Position numbers and translations under genes: made by a program. Under the pieces are notes generated by a model. That model worked only from the letters and a program-made list of their open reading frames with translations, was not told the origin of the DNA and made no database searches. A stretch of DNA of 64,000 bases from Bradysia coprophila (lineage: Eukaryota > Arthropoda > Insecta > Diptera > Sciaridae): the NCBI RefSeq assembly GCF_014529535.1, contig NC_050735.1, forward strand, positions 2,542,001 through 2,606,000, written 5' to 3'. How positions within the stretch are numbered: the stretch's first letter is position 1; every line of letters begins with the position of its first letter. Shown here one piece after another: positions 1 to 13,485 of this stretch.

Positions 1-1600
1 TTAACAACTGGAGACCAAAAAAAACTTGTAAATCCAGTTGTTTTGTGTTAAATATAAAAAAGTCGATCACATTCCACTGATTATAACCCGGCATCGGTAT
101 CATGATAACACGATTATAACAGCCGATACGTCTTCGTTTACACAGAAATTCTTTTTGTTTATTTCCTAACTGGTTTTTCAGGTATTATTTTTATAGGTTT
201 GGCGATTGGATAAGTTTATCTGTGCGAACTATTCTTTTCTTTTTGTTCATTTTATTTAAAGAGCCTAATGTCTTTTCAGATGCGCTTGTGGGTATATCGT
301 AAATTTGATTAAAATTACATTGAGAATGACCTTGCTATCATATTTGGAAACTTTCAGTCATTCGAAAAATCCTTATTTGGAACTTGGTCGTAATATATTC
401 GCGATTTAACCTTTCACAGACACGGCAAACTAACCAGCAGCGAAATTGCTTGTTTTGAGCTGACATCGGATCAATACACAAAATCTTTTACTTCATCAGT
501 TTTAACACACAACTTCCAATAACAGTTAGGCAGAACTCGTTGCTTACTTTTCCCGTAAAAGGTTAACGAATTCAGTAATATCGATGTCTTTGAAATTATT
601 GATATTCCTGTATCAACAGCTTTCAATCCTCATCACAATGTACACTAATCCAAAATATTTGTTCTATTACCAAAGCCAATATTTGATCAAAATTAGATTT
701 GGCAAGGTGTACAGATACGCTGTGTACACATACCCACCACCATTGACCGTATTGTTTGTGTTTTGATAACCTTATTCTAGTTTGGCTTAAAATTACTAGA
801 CTCACCATTTTTAATTGAAAACTTATCGTGACTAAAAACTAAACCAATCGATCAATTTTTTCAAATTTAGCGACACAGCCAATTTTTGTTGATTGAATTT
901 TCGGATTAAAATATGTCCGCGACAAAATTAAAATTGGCGGACTTTATGTACTAACTATAATCGCAAAATAAAAAAAAAATTATTCGCCACACTATTCCAT
1001 GCCAACGACAAACACTAACTGATCAGATTGCGATTGATCTAACGCAATATATACATTATTCAATGATGATCGGCTAAATGTTTTTTCATTGATGATAAAT
1101 GCGAAAACGTGGTCGTAAGATCAAGGTAAAGTTTACGCGCTTTGTTTTGCGATTTGTGGTAAAGAGGTATTATAGTTATGAAGCGAGCCGTTTGTTGTTT
1201 GTCTTGTCTTTGTCGTTTTTTTGCAGGTGTGAAGAATGTTATCAATTCGCAATTCGATAAGTAATTTAGTTCTTGTTCTACAAAAAAATCCATTATCCAA
1301 ATAGATATCAATCGAATGTGTACTAATTTAACTGTATTGATACAGTTTGCAACGAAACATATGACTATACGACAGTAACTTGTGTGCCACCAATTGATCG
1401 ATCGAAGTGTTGCTTTTTTGGATAAATCCGTAAATAATGTTATCCGAAATAAAATTCGAATTCTTTGAGTGATTGAAATGAGACGGATCAGTTGTTTAGT
1501 CGTTGATGGAATTAAGAATGGTCAACGAAAAATATCATCGACCGATGATTAAATTTACAAATAATCGATACAATATTTACTGGTGTTTAGTTGTCATTTT
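1..1600. other. AT-rich stretch without a recognised gene
   Basis: I see no coding region, RNA gene or element with clear ends. The open frames here are short, AT-driven and lack family similarity. Confidence 0.5.
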
Positions 1601-1702
1601 ATCAGTCGATATTGACCGATTATCAGTCGATATTTACCGATTATCAGTCGATATTTACCGATTATCAGTCGATATTTACCGATTATCAGTCGATATTTAC
1701 CA
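1601..1702. repeat. 21-bp tandem repeat, about 5 units
   Basis: The core ATCAGTCGATATTTACCGAT recurs every 21 bp. Because 21 is a multiple of three, one frame reads through as a repeated heptapeptide (RLSVDIY), which gives a spurious open frame. The same motif forms a longer array about 500 bp downstream. Confidence 0.85.
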
Positions 1703-2218
1703 ATGTATGATTGAAGTTTCGACCAATTCGTCACAGAACGTTATTCTAAGCAGAAAATTGTTCTACAGTATGCCTCTAAAATACGCAGATTTTTTTATAA
1801 AATTAATTTTGTTTACAAAGTACGACCCAAAATCGACCCAATTTTGTCAGCCGCCTGAAAGGTGCCGGAGGCCGTTTCCAGTCTCGATGAAAATAAGTAT
1901 TGGAAAGGTGTTCTGCAGCAAGAACTACCTGAGTATCGACAATTCTGATCAAAAAAATTTCTAAAAACAGTATAAAATCTAAAATATATGGCCGCCATTT
2001 TGTTTTCTTACGGCTGTACGTTTTGAAGTTTAGACGAACTTATAAAAAGATCGGTGCATTTTAGAGACATACCGTAAAACAATTTTTAGTTTAGAATCGA
2101 GTTTAGAATAATGTTTTACGTCGATTAAAAATAACTTGTCAAAACTTCAGTCACCCATTATCAATTACCAATTACTAATTACTACCAATTAAAAGTAGTT
2201 TCAATTTTTTTCCCACAA

Positions 2219-2605
2219 ATGTCAATTATCAGTCGATATTTACATGTTATCAGGCAACATTTACTGGTTATCAGTCAACATTTACCGGTTATCAGTCAAC
2301 AATTACCTGTTATCAGTCAACAATTATCGGTTATCAGTCAACATTTACCGGTTATCAGTCAACATTTACCGGTTATCAGTCGATATTTAGCAATTATCAG
2401 TCGATATTTACCAATTATCAGTCGATATTTACCAAGATACTCAGTCGATATTTACCGCGATACTTAGTCGATATCTACCAATTATCAGTCGATATTTACC
2501 AATTATCAATTGATATTTACCGCGATACTCACTCGATATTTACCGCGATACTTAGTCGATATTTATCGCTATACTCAGTTGATATTTATCAACTATCGTT
2601 GATAA
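2219..2605. repeat. Degenerate 21-bp tandem array related to the one at 1.6 kb
   Basis: About 18 variants of TATCAGTCGATATTTACC follow one another. The first half drifts to TATCAGTCAACATTTACCGG and the last units to CGATACTCAGTCGATATTTA. The gradient of variants suggests separate local expansions from the same ancestral unit as the 1601-1702 array. Confidence 0.85.
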
Positions 2606-2830
2606 TGATTTTTTTTAAATGTCGATATCGATTTTAAGGAATGAATTATCGATCATGACTAGATCGAATCTACAAACACATTCCGGTCAACATTGTAGAC
2701 TGATTAGCATCATACTTAAATTTTGCTTATACAGCTGATGAACAATTCAGTAAAACTAATATTTTTAGCGTCGATTTTTTTTCCTCAGCGATGCTTATCC
2801 ATGATTGAAATCAAAATTATTCCTACTTAA

Positions 2831-4579
2831 TAAGGCTCGGAACAGGTCGACCGAACCTGACCTGTGACCTGAAGTCGGGTGATTGATCAGGTCAGGTCGG
2901 GTTCAGGTCGTTCAAAAAAAAATGACCCGACCTGACCTGACCTGATTTTTGAAATACTTGAAATGACCTGGTCAACCTGAATGACCTGATAGTAAAATTT
3001 GTAATCTTGACCATGAAACCGAAATTTATCGACATTTCCGACCTATTCACTGACCTACAAAAAAGATTCGTACAAATTACTGTGAGTTCTATATCTTAAC
3101 AATTTTTGGGATGACTAAAATTGTTGAATAAAACGTTGCAAAATTTCCAAACGTCGTTCCATTGTTTCGCATCATCATCTTCAGGTTCACCATTACTTGG
3201 ATGTTCAGTATTATCCTCATCATTTTTAGAGTCTTGTACAATGCTTTGTGGATCTTCAGCCTTATTACTAACGGTGCGGTGTGGTTGCAAAGTAGTTTTC
3301 TTTCCTAATTATTATTGGTAATGATCTCCTGATCATTTTAGACATAAAGACCACGCATCACATGCTACTGACACCATAGACATATTTTTCATCAACTTTA
3401 CTTTAAACATCACTAGGCCACAACAAAAAATTTTCGACTCTTCCGGAAAGGTGGTATAGTATGTTGAATTTAGACTCGGTCCCTGATTCTGAAATTCTAT
3501 ACCATTGGTCTGAAAGACGGCTACTGCGTCCAGAAGAAGGACTAAAATTTAGATTTAGGGAAAAACTAAAGTTGTTAAAGTGGCGGATGTTGAGTATGCC
3601 GCGTCCAGATATGAATGTAGGGCGACAGAACAAGGATGTAGCTACCTTAAAATCCTTGTTCTGCCGCCCAACAATCATATCTGGACGTGATTCACATCCG
3701 GCACTCCATAAAATTCAATTTTATTTTAATTTATTCTACAATTCAATTTATCTCAAAAACCGCCCGCCGACTTTTTTCTTTCTTTATGCCTAAAACGATC
3801 AGGATAATAACCAATAATAAATTAGGAAAATAAACGACTTTGCATTACACTTTTAATTAGACTTTGTTCAACCACACCGTGTACTACTATCAAAACATTG
3901 AAAGTCTACAGAATCATCAGAAAACTCATCCATTTTTAAAGTGTTTACGAAGTGTTTCGCTTGAATATCAAAAATGCAACCACAATAACTTTATACTTAC
4001 ACGAATTATTGAATAGGCCAACTCAAAAGTACCTTCGGAATATTTTAGACAATCGCACTAAAATGAATATGTTCTAATCTGATCTCAAATAGCAAATCAC
4101 AAATTTGTAGGAGTCAACAACTTTCACATTAGCAATGTGTGTATACATTAATGCTTGTTTAAGCTACAAACGTAAATAAGACGTCTCATAATCCCTATAA
4201 TATGTTACATCGTAAAAGAAAGAATTGTTCAACGGGCTATAAGTTATCACAATTAGATTTAATGAAAAGAGACAACATCTACAAGTGCACTAGATTCTGT
4301 TACTTGGAATATAGCATTTAGGAGATCGTTTTTCGCGTCAAAAATTGAAACCAGATGTCTAATATACAGCTTTTAAATAGTGAAACAGCTGAATTGCACG
4401 TTCTGCTATATTTATTCTTCAGGTCAATTAAGGTTGTTCAGGTCATTCAGGTTTTTCCAAGATCAGGTTTTCAGGTCAATCAGGTCAGGTCAAAATTTAA
4501 CAAATCAGGTTTCAGGTCAAATCAGGTTCAGGTGACCTGACTCAGGTTTCAGGTCGACCTGACCTGATTCCGAGCCTTA
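2831..4579. mobile_element. Non-autonomous hAT-like DNA transposon, 1.75 kb
   Basis: The ends are inverted copies of TAAGGCTCGGA, followed by subterminal regions crowded with CAGGTC / GACCTG motifs in both orientations. An exact 8-bp direct repeat, CTACTTAA, flanks the element at 2823-2830 and 4580-4587, as expected for hAT-type insertion. No transposase is recognisable inside, so the copy looks non-autonomous. Dense subterminal hexamers are usual binding sites for hAT transposases. A decayed relative with the same CAGGTC-rich end lies at about 35060-35373. Confidence 0.85.
3579..3705. repeat. Hairpin nested in the hAT-like element
   Basis: Two arms of about 60 bp are inverted copies, including CGTCCAGATAT at 3602 and ATATCTGGACG ending at 3687. 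The mirrored arms explain the overlapping open frames on both strands here. It may be a small fold-back element inserted into, or captured by, the larger one; I did not find a target duplication. Confidence 0.6.
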
Positions 4580-4589
4580 CTACTTAATT

Positions 4590-7500
4590 AAACGCAAATT
4601 TTTTTTGCCGATCAATATTGTTTAAATAATACATTTTGCAATAATTTATTGTATTGAAAATGATGTCGATGTACAAGTACCTCGGTTTAAGAGTGCCTAC
4701 ACTTTGTTTTATATAACATGTAAATGAGCCGTTGAATAATTGTTATTAAAAAATGCTATTTTTGGAAGTAGTCGCACTTTTTACTTCTACAGGAAAAAAA
4801 TAATGTTTTCAATTTGTCTAATAGTTATTAGGTATGACTATTGATGACGTCAAAATATAAACTTGTTCTCAAAAGCGATTAAGTTTGTAAGACACACAAA
4901 CTCAAACTATAATACAAAACAATTTTTTTTTCGGTATCAAATTCAATATATATGCGAGGAGATGAAAATAAAAGTGAATCAACTTGTACGGAATTTATGG
5001 CTGTTTATTAGTCATCAATATTTTGTGAAGCCACTCAAAGTGAAACACATACACGTTTTTTGAGTTTACACCTTCGTTGATGTTTTCGATAAAATTGCAT
5101 TTGAAAGAAGAAATTTATCTATATTCTGAGAAAATGGTGACACAAACGTATTTTGAAAGACGATCTAGAGAATAATTATTTGAAAAACATTATTGACGGC
5201 TGATCCGGTGACCTCATAAGCGTCAGCCAAAGGTGCATTTTATTTATTTATTTTCATTTAATTTAATTACATAATTAACACTGGAGCTGAGTTACATAAC
5301 AATTTAAAGGAGCTACTTGAAGGAGCACGTAAAAACGCAAATGTCCCTTCGTACTCTGCCCGATTGCCCACTATAACCAGTTCGGGCCTGAGTGTCTTTT
5401 ATATTATATGTTAACATGATCAGAACAGAGTTAGATATGAAATATCTCCTCCAGCGATTTCTTTAAGAAAGTCTCAGTCAACCCCTGAATCACCAGGCTA
5501 TTCGAATAGGATTTCCTCTCTAAATGATTTTTCTGAAAAACCAATCTTGCCATTAACTCTAACTGGAGATGTCTACGCACGGTATGGCAATAAAGAGTCA
5601 AAACAAAGTGCGTTTCATGATAAAATTTGATATCACAAGATAGTCACTGAAACTTGTACTTCCATTGTCTAGCATTTAATTCAGAAGGCGATTGCCGATT
5701 TCCCTTTACTCAGGGTAATTTTGCTCTTAGTTTAATACCTCCTACGTAATCTAGTTTGACCAAACTTGGGTCTACTTTATCGATGTATATCCACCCATTT
5801 TACCCAAGATTTTATATAAGGAGTTTACGCAGATCACAATTTGATGATACAGAGAAATAATGATAATGTGCGTCATTTCCAAGGTTTTGAAAAACAGGTT
5901 AAGACACTTTCGAGTTGATCACGAAGGCAGTGGGATGAAAATTTTCCTGAGGCGCCAGCTAGGCTTGAGAAACTTTATGTGACGATTTCAACTTAACAAA
6001 ATTTGTTTTCAAGTTGACTTTTCACACAATATGTAATAAGTGCGTTCAACAAATTTGATTTCATCCGCCTTCACAAGTGTCCAAGCCTCAGAACCTTGGT
6101 CGTCTCTTCATATACACCCTGGATTTTACCGACGAGTTGATCTAATTTACCGACGATTTGATCAAATAATTCGAATTTATATTCTATATTCGATCAAATT
6201 AAAGTGAAACGAAACAAAGTATATCACTCACGAGGACACAAGTTTTTATCATCGTTGTCGACAATAGATATTACGCTCTTGGAAAAAGAGACAGAGTGCC
6301 TATTCTTGTTCGGACAAAAATTTAGAACCATAAGAGATGTTAATCATTGTGAACCACTTAAATCCTTTTAAGTTGAACGAATTGAATTCATACAACGAAC
6401 AGCGTCATTATTAATTTCCTGGCACCTAATACCTATTTCACCAAGCCAAAGTATTCCAGATAGTTGAGCAATAATCTTGCAAAAAAATTGCAATTTAGGT
6501 AACACAGTCGGGCGTAATAATGTCGACAATAGACGAATTCGATTCAATTAATTACGTAGAATTTTTAATAAAATATGAGATCGTAGCGAGACAAACAAAA
6601 AGCGGCACGTAGGAGGAGGTGTAAACAAAATATATGGAATGCAATGCAAGCAAAAATCAAAGATTTTTTTTTCTCTTTCGTTTCGTTAGAAAATTATATT
6701 AATATTTTCGTTTATTTTTTTATTTATATATAAAATTTAATTTAGTCAAAGACAATATAGTTATACTCCTTAATTTTTAATAATACAATTATGTCAGAAC
6801 CTGCTTGTGATGTTAAATTTGTTTTATTAAAATTAATTTCTTACGCAATCAACGTTACACTCGTATTATGCAATCATTCGTTTTCTTTAAAAAAAAAGTA
6901 TTTCACATACAGATCTCATAGACGAATGTACGATCACAGTTTTTTTTAACGAATCTTGACTGATCGATGATCATTCTATAAAGATGGTTCACACGATTTT
7001 TGGAAATTTTGAGGCCCTCTTCCCGAAAGCACCATTTCTCACTAGGAAAGACCCAAGTTACTTCTGTTCGTGTGGATGTTCTTTAACCCAAAGCTGTTTC
7101 ATTTTTCAAATGAAACGTCTGAACTAAGTTTTCAGTCACTGTTGTCACATCAGAGGAAGTTGTTAGGTCGCTTTTAAAGCTCTAGAAACAACAACATTTC
7201 ACTTTTTGTCATTAAGTTACGAAAAGTTTAATTTTTCTTGCGATTGACTAGTACAATATGACATATTCTGATGTTGGTAGCATTGTCGATGAATGAGATT
7301 TTTCTGAACAGTTGTCGAAATATATTGCAAAGTATTCGACATATTTTTCCGTATTGGCATCGAAACAGTGACTTTTTCGCACTTGTAACGAAATGACTGA
7401 CATTTCCGTTGTGTAGCAATTCTATTCCTTTTAAATTATTTCTGCTTTTTCCTATTGCAGTTGTCAATTTGAATCCGTTGCGATCAAAAGTAGGTCTATT

Positions 7501-8030
7501 CCATCTGTCAAATTGTTTTTGTGAGACACAATACACAATATACTCCAATCGGACAAAACTGAAAATCCACAATTTTTATGTAAAGATTTTGTATAAAATC
7601 GCTATGGGTAATAGGTTGGAACGATTTTTAAAATTTTTATTTCAACCAAAAAAGAACGTATTGTTCCCTAACCGGCCGAGTTCCCCATTTTTTTCAAAAC
7701 AGATTTTTATTTTACGTTCTAAGAGTGACGCCTGAGCAATTTTTGACTTGAAATGAATAAATTTACACAAATTTTTATAATGTTGGAAAAAAAAATCAAC
7801 GTTCTAGACATATTATGACCAAGATAATCGTACCAGCCGAAAATGGTCTCCGCGTTATAAGTATGCCTTACAAGTAAAAAATGCCTTAAAAACTGCTCGG
7901 GCGGCACCCTAACGGTAAATAAAAGAAATATTTTTTTCGGAAAAATAATAAGGTGACTCAGCTGGTTCTGAAGCACTATATGTGCTTATTGGAACAAAAT
8001 TAAAAGTTTAAAATCGGTACACCCTAATGG
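4590..8030. other. Gene-free AT-rich stretch
   Basis: No gene is recognised. The minus strand from about 6110 down to 5228 ends in a run of AAAT/AAATAA repeats, which could be the 3' tail of an old LINE, but no reverse-transcriptase frame supports this. The remainder is AT-rich sequence with runs of A or T. Confidence 0.4.
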
Positions 8031-8034
8031 ATAA

Positions 8035-8556
8035 CACTAGGCAACACAGGTCATGTACACGGATGGTGGCATAGTGCGTTGGATTGGTCTTGGTGCCCTG
8101 AATATGGAACACACCTCCGTTCGTCCCAGTGACGTCTGTGTGTAGACGTAACCCACTCGAATATTTGACAACGAAAGTGCACCGATCCGGTCGGTGTTTG
8201 GTGTGGTAAGGTATTCGGACCTCCTGAGTTCAAATAACAACTCCATTGGTCTCGATCACCTATATGTGGTTCAGACCGGAAAATGTTTTACCCACACAGC
8301 CAAAAAAATTTCTGGTCTGAACCACAGATAGGTGATCGAGACGAATGGAGTTGTTAATTGAACTCAGGAGGTCCGAATACCTCACCACACTAACGGCCGA
8401 CCAGATCGGTGCACTTTCGTTGTCATATATTCGAGTGGGTTACGTCTACACACAGACGTCACTGGGACGAACGGAGGTGTGTTCCATATTCAGGGCACCA
8501 AGACCAATCCAACGCACTATGCCACCATCCGTGTACATGACCTGTGTTGCCTAGTG
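8035..8556. mobile_element. 522-bp fold-back element with CACTA-like ends
   Basis: The element begins CACTAGGCAACACAGG and ends with its reverse complement. The two arms, about 235-250 bp each, are near-perfect inverted copies around a short spacer near 8285-8310. TAA flanks both ends (8032-8034, 8557-8559), fitting a 3-bp target duplication. CACTA-type transposons have CACT(A/G) ends and 2-3-bp duplications, so this is probably a fold-back derivative. Each arm holds a 69-codon open frame (8037-8246 minus, 8345-8554 plus) with nearly the same peptide; neither resembles a known protein to me. Confidence 0.8.
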
Positions 8557-9048
8557 TAATCAAATCGGAGCCAAAAGGAAGCTAAAATCGGGATCGAAAA
8601 AACCCTTCGGGCGTTGTATGGGGAAAACTTGTAAAAAGCCCTTCTTTGCCCTTAATCCAGTCCGAGCCTGGGTAAATTTTTAATAATCAGAATGCTAAGA
8701 TAAAATAGGCGACAACAAGAAAATAAAATTTGAAATAGCCTCGTAGAATAGAAACATTACTTACAATGCTCTGGATTCGATTCCATCGTCATGATCACAA
8801 GCATTCGCCGTTTGTCGTCCTTAAATTTGTTTCAAAATCTCTCTATCACATTTCAAAAACAGAAAAAAAAATCATTTCGTTCTAAACCTAGTTTTAAATT
8901 CGAATATTTTGTTAAATTATGCTTTCGTTAAGCTAATTGTTGTTAATTGTGTTCGGGAAGCATTTACACATTTTCATCAACACACAACTCCACCCACTAT
9001 GTTCGCTCTAAAAATGCATTCAAATCGCTCGCGCATTGCATGCAAACA

Positions 9049-11567
9049 TTAATTCATAAAAACAGCTTGACAATGCGATATCAAGGATGTCAGCATAAAT
9101 ATTTCTTGCGATAAATCAGTCAGGTGACGTGGTATCGCAATTAAGGTTGGCGCAAATACGGTTGCTAAATTATGTTCGGTCATTTTGTTGACGGATTGAT
9201 GTGATGCCACTCGGTTTAGATGTTCGATCATATACTTTAAACAATTGAAATGGGCTTGGGGCAGCTGTTTAACCGCATCTCTCATTGCGATAACTTGTTC
9301 GCCCACTGAATTTAATCCTGAAAATTGACGGAAAACTTCTTTTAGGGACGACCCATTTTTTTAAGAAAGTTATCGACGACAGCTCGTATCCACTCGCAAT
9401 AGCTGAATTCGCATTTGATCTCAGTCAAACAAATATTTTTCACCAAAAAATCTTCACTTACTTGTTGAATTGATGAACGCTGGATATGCTTGGAATGTAA
9501 CTAACGGCACCGGCAACAATCTCAGATACATTTTCAACGTTCCCGCAACCACATTAATGTTACCGAATGCCGACTCGGACATATCCGTTTTTTCTCCGTC
9601 TCGATCCAGCGCTAGTTTCAGCGCATCAATTTCATCGGCAAAGCCCGACACTCGGTAAATGCCCTCTTGCATCATGCCTCGCGATTCGACCTCTTCGACA
9701 CAATGTTTGATGACGAATGGAATGCTGCATTGATGTGCTGCTGATAATGTTGTCAGATCAACGCCAAACACGCCACGGATGCGTTTCAGATCGGGAAGAC
9801 ATTTAGCTGGCACCAACTCAGAGCATTTACTGTGTGCAACGAAGCCACAATCTAGGAGAAAGGTAAATTGAGAACGTTTTCGCTTGAACATGAATGATTT
9901 TCGGGGGAAGCTGAAGAGCTATGAAAATTAAGAATAAGAAAAATGAGCTCGGAACTCAAAATTTAAATATAAAAATGCAGAAATTGAGCCAAGAATTCAG
10001 AAAACGATTGAAGAATGTTGTACGGGTACTAAAGAAAGCTGGGAGCGTAGACACAAGATAATTGTTAACTCTTTGATGCTAATTATTCGAGGACTGTCTA
10101 GCCTAAAGGGTGTAGTTGAGAAAATAGGATATTTTTCTTAAAAATTTGGGGACTGTATTGGGAAGCGAAAACACGTGCTGGATGGCGATTCACCATGAGA
10201 CCGAATCTAGAAGACACACCATAGGTCTTGGTGACAGAGTACCGGCACCTACAATACAGCGGTGTTCGAGAGAGTCGATCCTACTCGTTACATCTTTGTC
10301 ACCGATCAGTCGGAAAGTTTTGTTTGAAGTCGACAAGATTCAACAAATGAGCTTCTATCCACAAGTGGGAATCTATCTCAAGTAGAGGCCGTACATAAGC
10401 TTAAAATATAGTGGCAAGTTCATGAGGGGAGAAAAATCTCTTACGTCTCCGTCTCCGGAGAAAGTCACAGTTTTACATTAGCTGGTGAGTAAGTAGGTTG
10501 GGGCATGATTACAGCAAGAAAATCTTGGGAGTTTTCCCTGAAAAAACCCCTTATTCATTCTCGAATTACAGAATTTATCGATTCACGTAAAGGCCGAGAA
10601 CAAAGAAAAAATTAATTTTAGATACAGAGATACGTTCAACTCAATTTATCTAAATTTCCCCCATTAAAACAATCAAATTACCTTCACATTTAACGCCTTG
10701 CGCAGTAAAACCCCACTGCAATTGAATCATAAAGATTAAGCGCTGTGATAATTTCTTATCTGCAACAATTTGACTTACCAAAAAGTTTGCGCACAACTCG
10801 CACCAATTCAGACCTTTGAACGTGTGCAACTTAAAATTATGAGATTTTTCATAGATTATTGGAAGAACGTCGTTTTCTTCCTGAGCCGTCAGTGGTATCT
10901 TGGCCGTATCTTCGTGACTATTATCATTGCATGCATCATCCGCCTTTTCTATACTTTCAGATTTCAACGACTTTCTCATATCATTCGAAAATGCTCGCAA
11001 TTTCCGACGATTCAGCGTCATGTACGGACTCTGCTGATAGCAATTTCTGCTCTGTGTCATTATCGCTTGAATTACTGGACCAGCATGTTTCTGCATGTAA
11101 AAATTGACCAAACCATCGGCGACCAAATCGTGAATGCTTTCGAATCGCTTGAAGTCCTCCTTCAAATAGTGACCCGCATCCGATTTGTAGTAAATTTTGT
11201 AATGTTTTGTTTGGCCACCGAAACGCAGGCTAAGTGTAAAGAAATCTGTAGCACCGGGACTCTTTCGCACCAAATACGATCCATCGACTGTTTCGTTCAG
11301 CACCTTTTCGGATGATAAATGATCCATGACTCCCCAATAGCATCGTCCATACGAAGTGTTAGTTTCTGTAGCACCAATATCATTTTGAGCATCGCCTTTT
11401 CGCATGATTGCCTTAGGTGTTGGCGCTTCCAGTTGGATTTTGTACACTAGAAGATAAATTCGATGGCTTCTCATTGATCGCTCCGAATTGTCCTTTGCAT
11501 TTCACTTACATTCTGGCTTCCATAGTTTATGCACAGGAGAATTCGGTTCCTTCCATCCCGATATCAT
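9049..11567 (-). CDS. RhoGAP5A: Chimaerin-type RhoGAP (SH2 - C1 - RhoGAP)
   Basis: Predicted to switch off Rac-type GTPases by GTP hydrolysis at the membrane in response to phosphotyrosine and diacylglycerol. Five exons: 11567-11510, 11446-10779, 10715-10682 (34 bp), 9851-9462 and 9317-9049, giving 472 residues, close to the usual chimaerin length of about 460. SH2 spans residues 56-145, with the phosphotyrosine arginine in GSYLVRKS (about R80). The C1 domain (about 222-271) has the full H-X12-C-X2-C-X13-C-X2-C-X4-H-X2-C-X7-C zinc pattern. RhoGAP starts near 281, with the arginine finger in EGIYRVSG (R320). The start MISGWKEP is the first ATG, but the frame stays open about 54 codons further upstream without another ATG, so an upstream exon could extend it. 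The 830-bp intron at 9852-10681 holds nothing recognised. Symbol is by similarity to the fly gene. Confidence 0.9.
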
Positions 11568-11982
11568 TTTGTTTGAAAGTGTAGCACCATTGACAATTAA
11601 ATAACTACCTGCACATCCATCTGTCAGTGTTGAAGGTTTTGCTTTTTCTTTAGTTAAACTGTCTGAATGTTCCGAACTGGAATGGTTGTAGTGTTGGGTG
11701 TGAATTGAAATTGTTCGAAGTTGTCATTTAAAAAAAAAAACTCGTCCACATAACTCGTAAGTAGCGAGATTTCACACAACCTCAGTAGAAAACAACGACT
11801 ATCAGGCCCGGACTTGCCATATTAGGCACTCGGGAGTCGCCAACACTTTTATATGTATTTGGACCGGCTTCGAAATCTTTGTATGGGCTGCCCGAAGTTC
11901 CGATGTAACCGTTGCGGTTCTGGCGACTATCGCTCCTTACAGCTTCACTGATGCAAAAAGACTCTTTCTTTGACAAAAATAT

Positions 11983-11988
11983 TTTATT
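11983..11988 (-). promoter_or_regulatory. Poly(A) signal of the prostaglandin reductase-like gene
   Basis: AATAAA on the minus strand lies about 26 nt past the stop codon at 12015. Confidence 0.55.
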
Positions 11989-12014
11989 TTCACATCGTTC
12001 AATCAGACACGGAA

Positions 12015-13485
<1,471 letters not shown>

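Noticed and set aside
1503-1964. 153-codon open frame with heptapeptide repeats
   Set aside because: The repeat part is the 21-bp tandem array and the rest is AT-driven sequence without family similarity.
3403-3793. Opposing open frames inside the hAT-like element as transposase remnants
   Set aside because: They mirror each other because of the nested hairpin and show no transposase or zinc-finger residues.
5228-6110. LINE 3' end on the minus strand
   Set aside because: Only an AAATAA-type tail supports it; no reverse-transcriptase residues or target duplication could be found, so I left it out of the feature list.
10770-11315. 181-codon plus-strand frame over the chimaerin SH2/C1 exon
   Set aside because: It is the antisense shadow of a strongly supported exon.
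11782-11976. 64-codon minus-strand frame between the chimaerin and reductase genes
   Set aside because: No domain, no clear start context, and it runs into the region of the reductase poly(A) signal.
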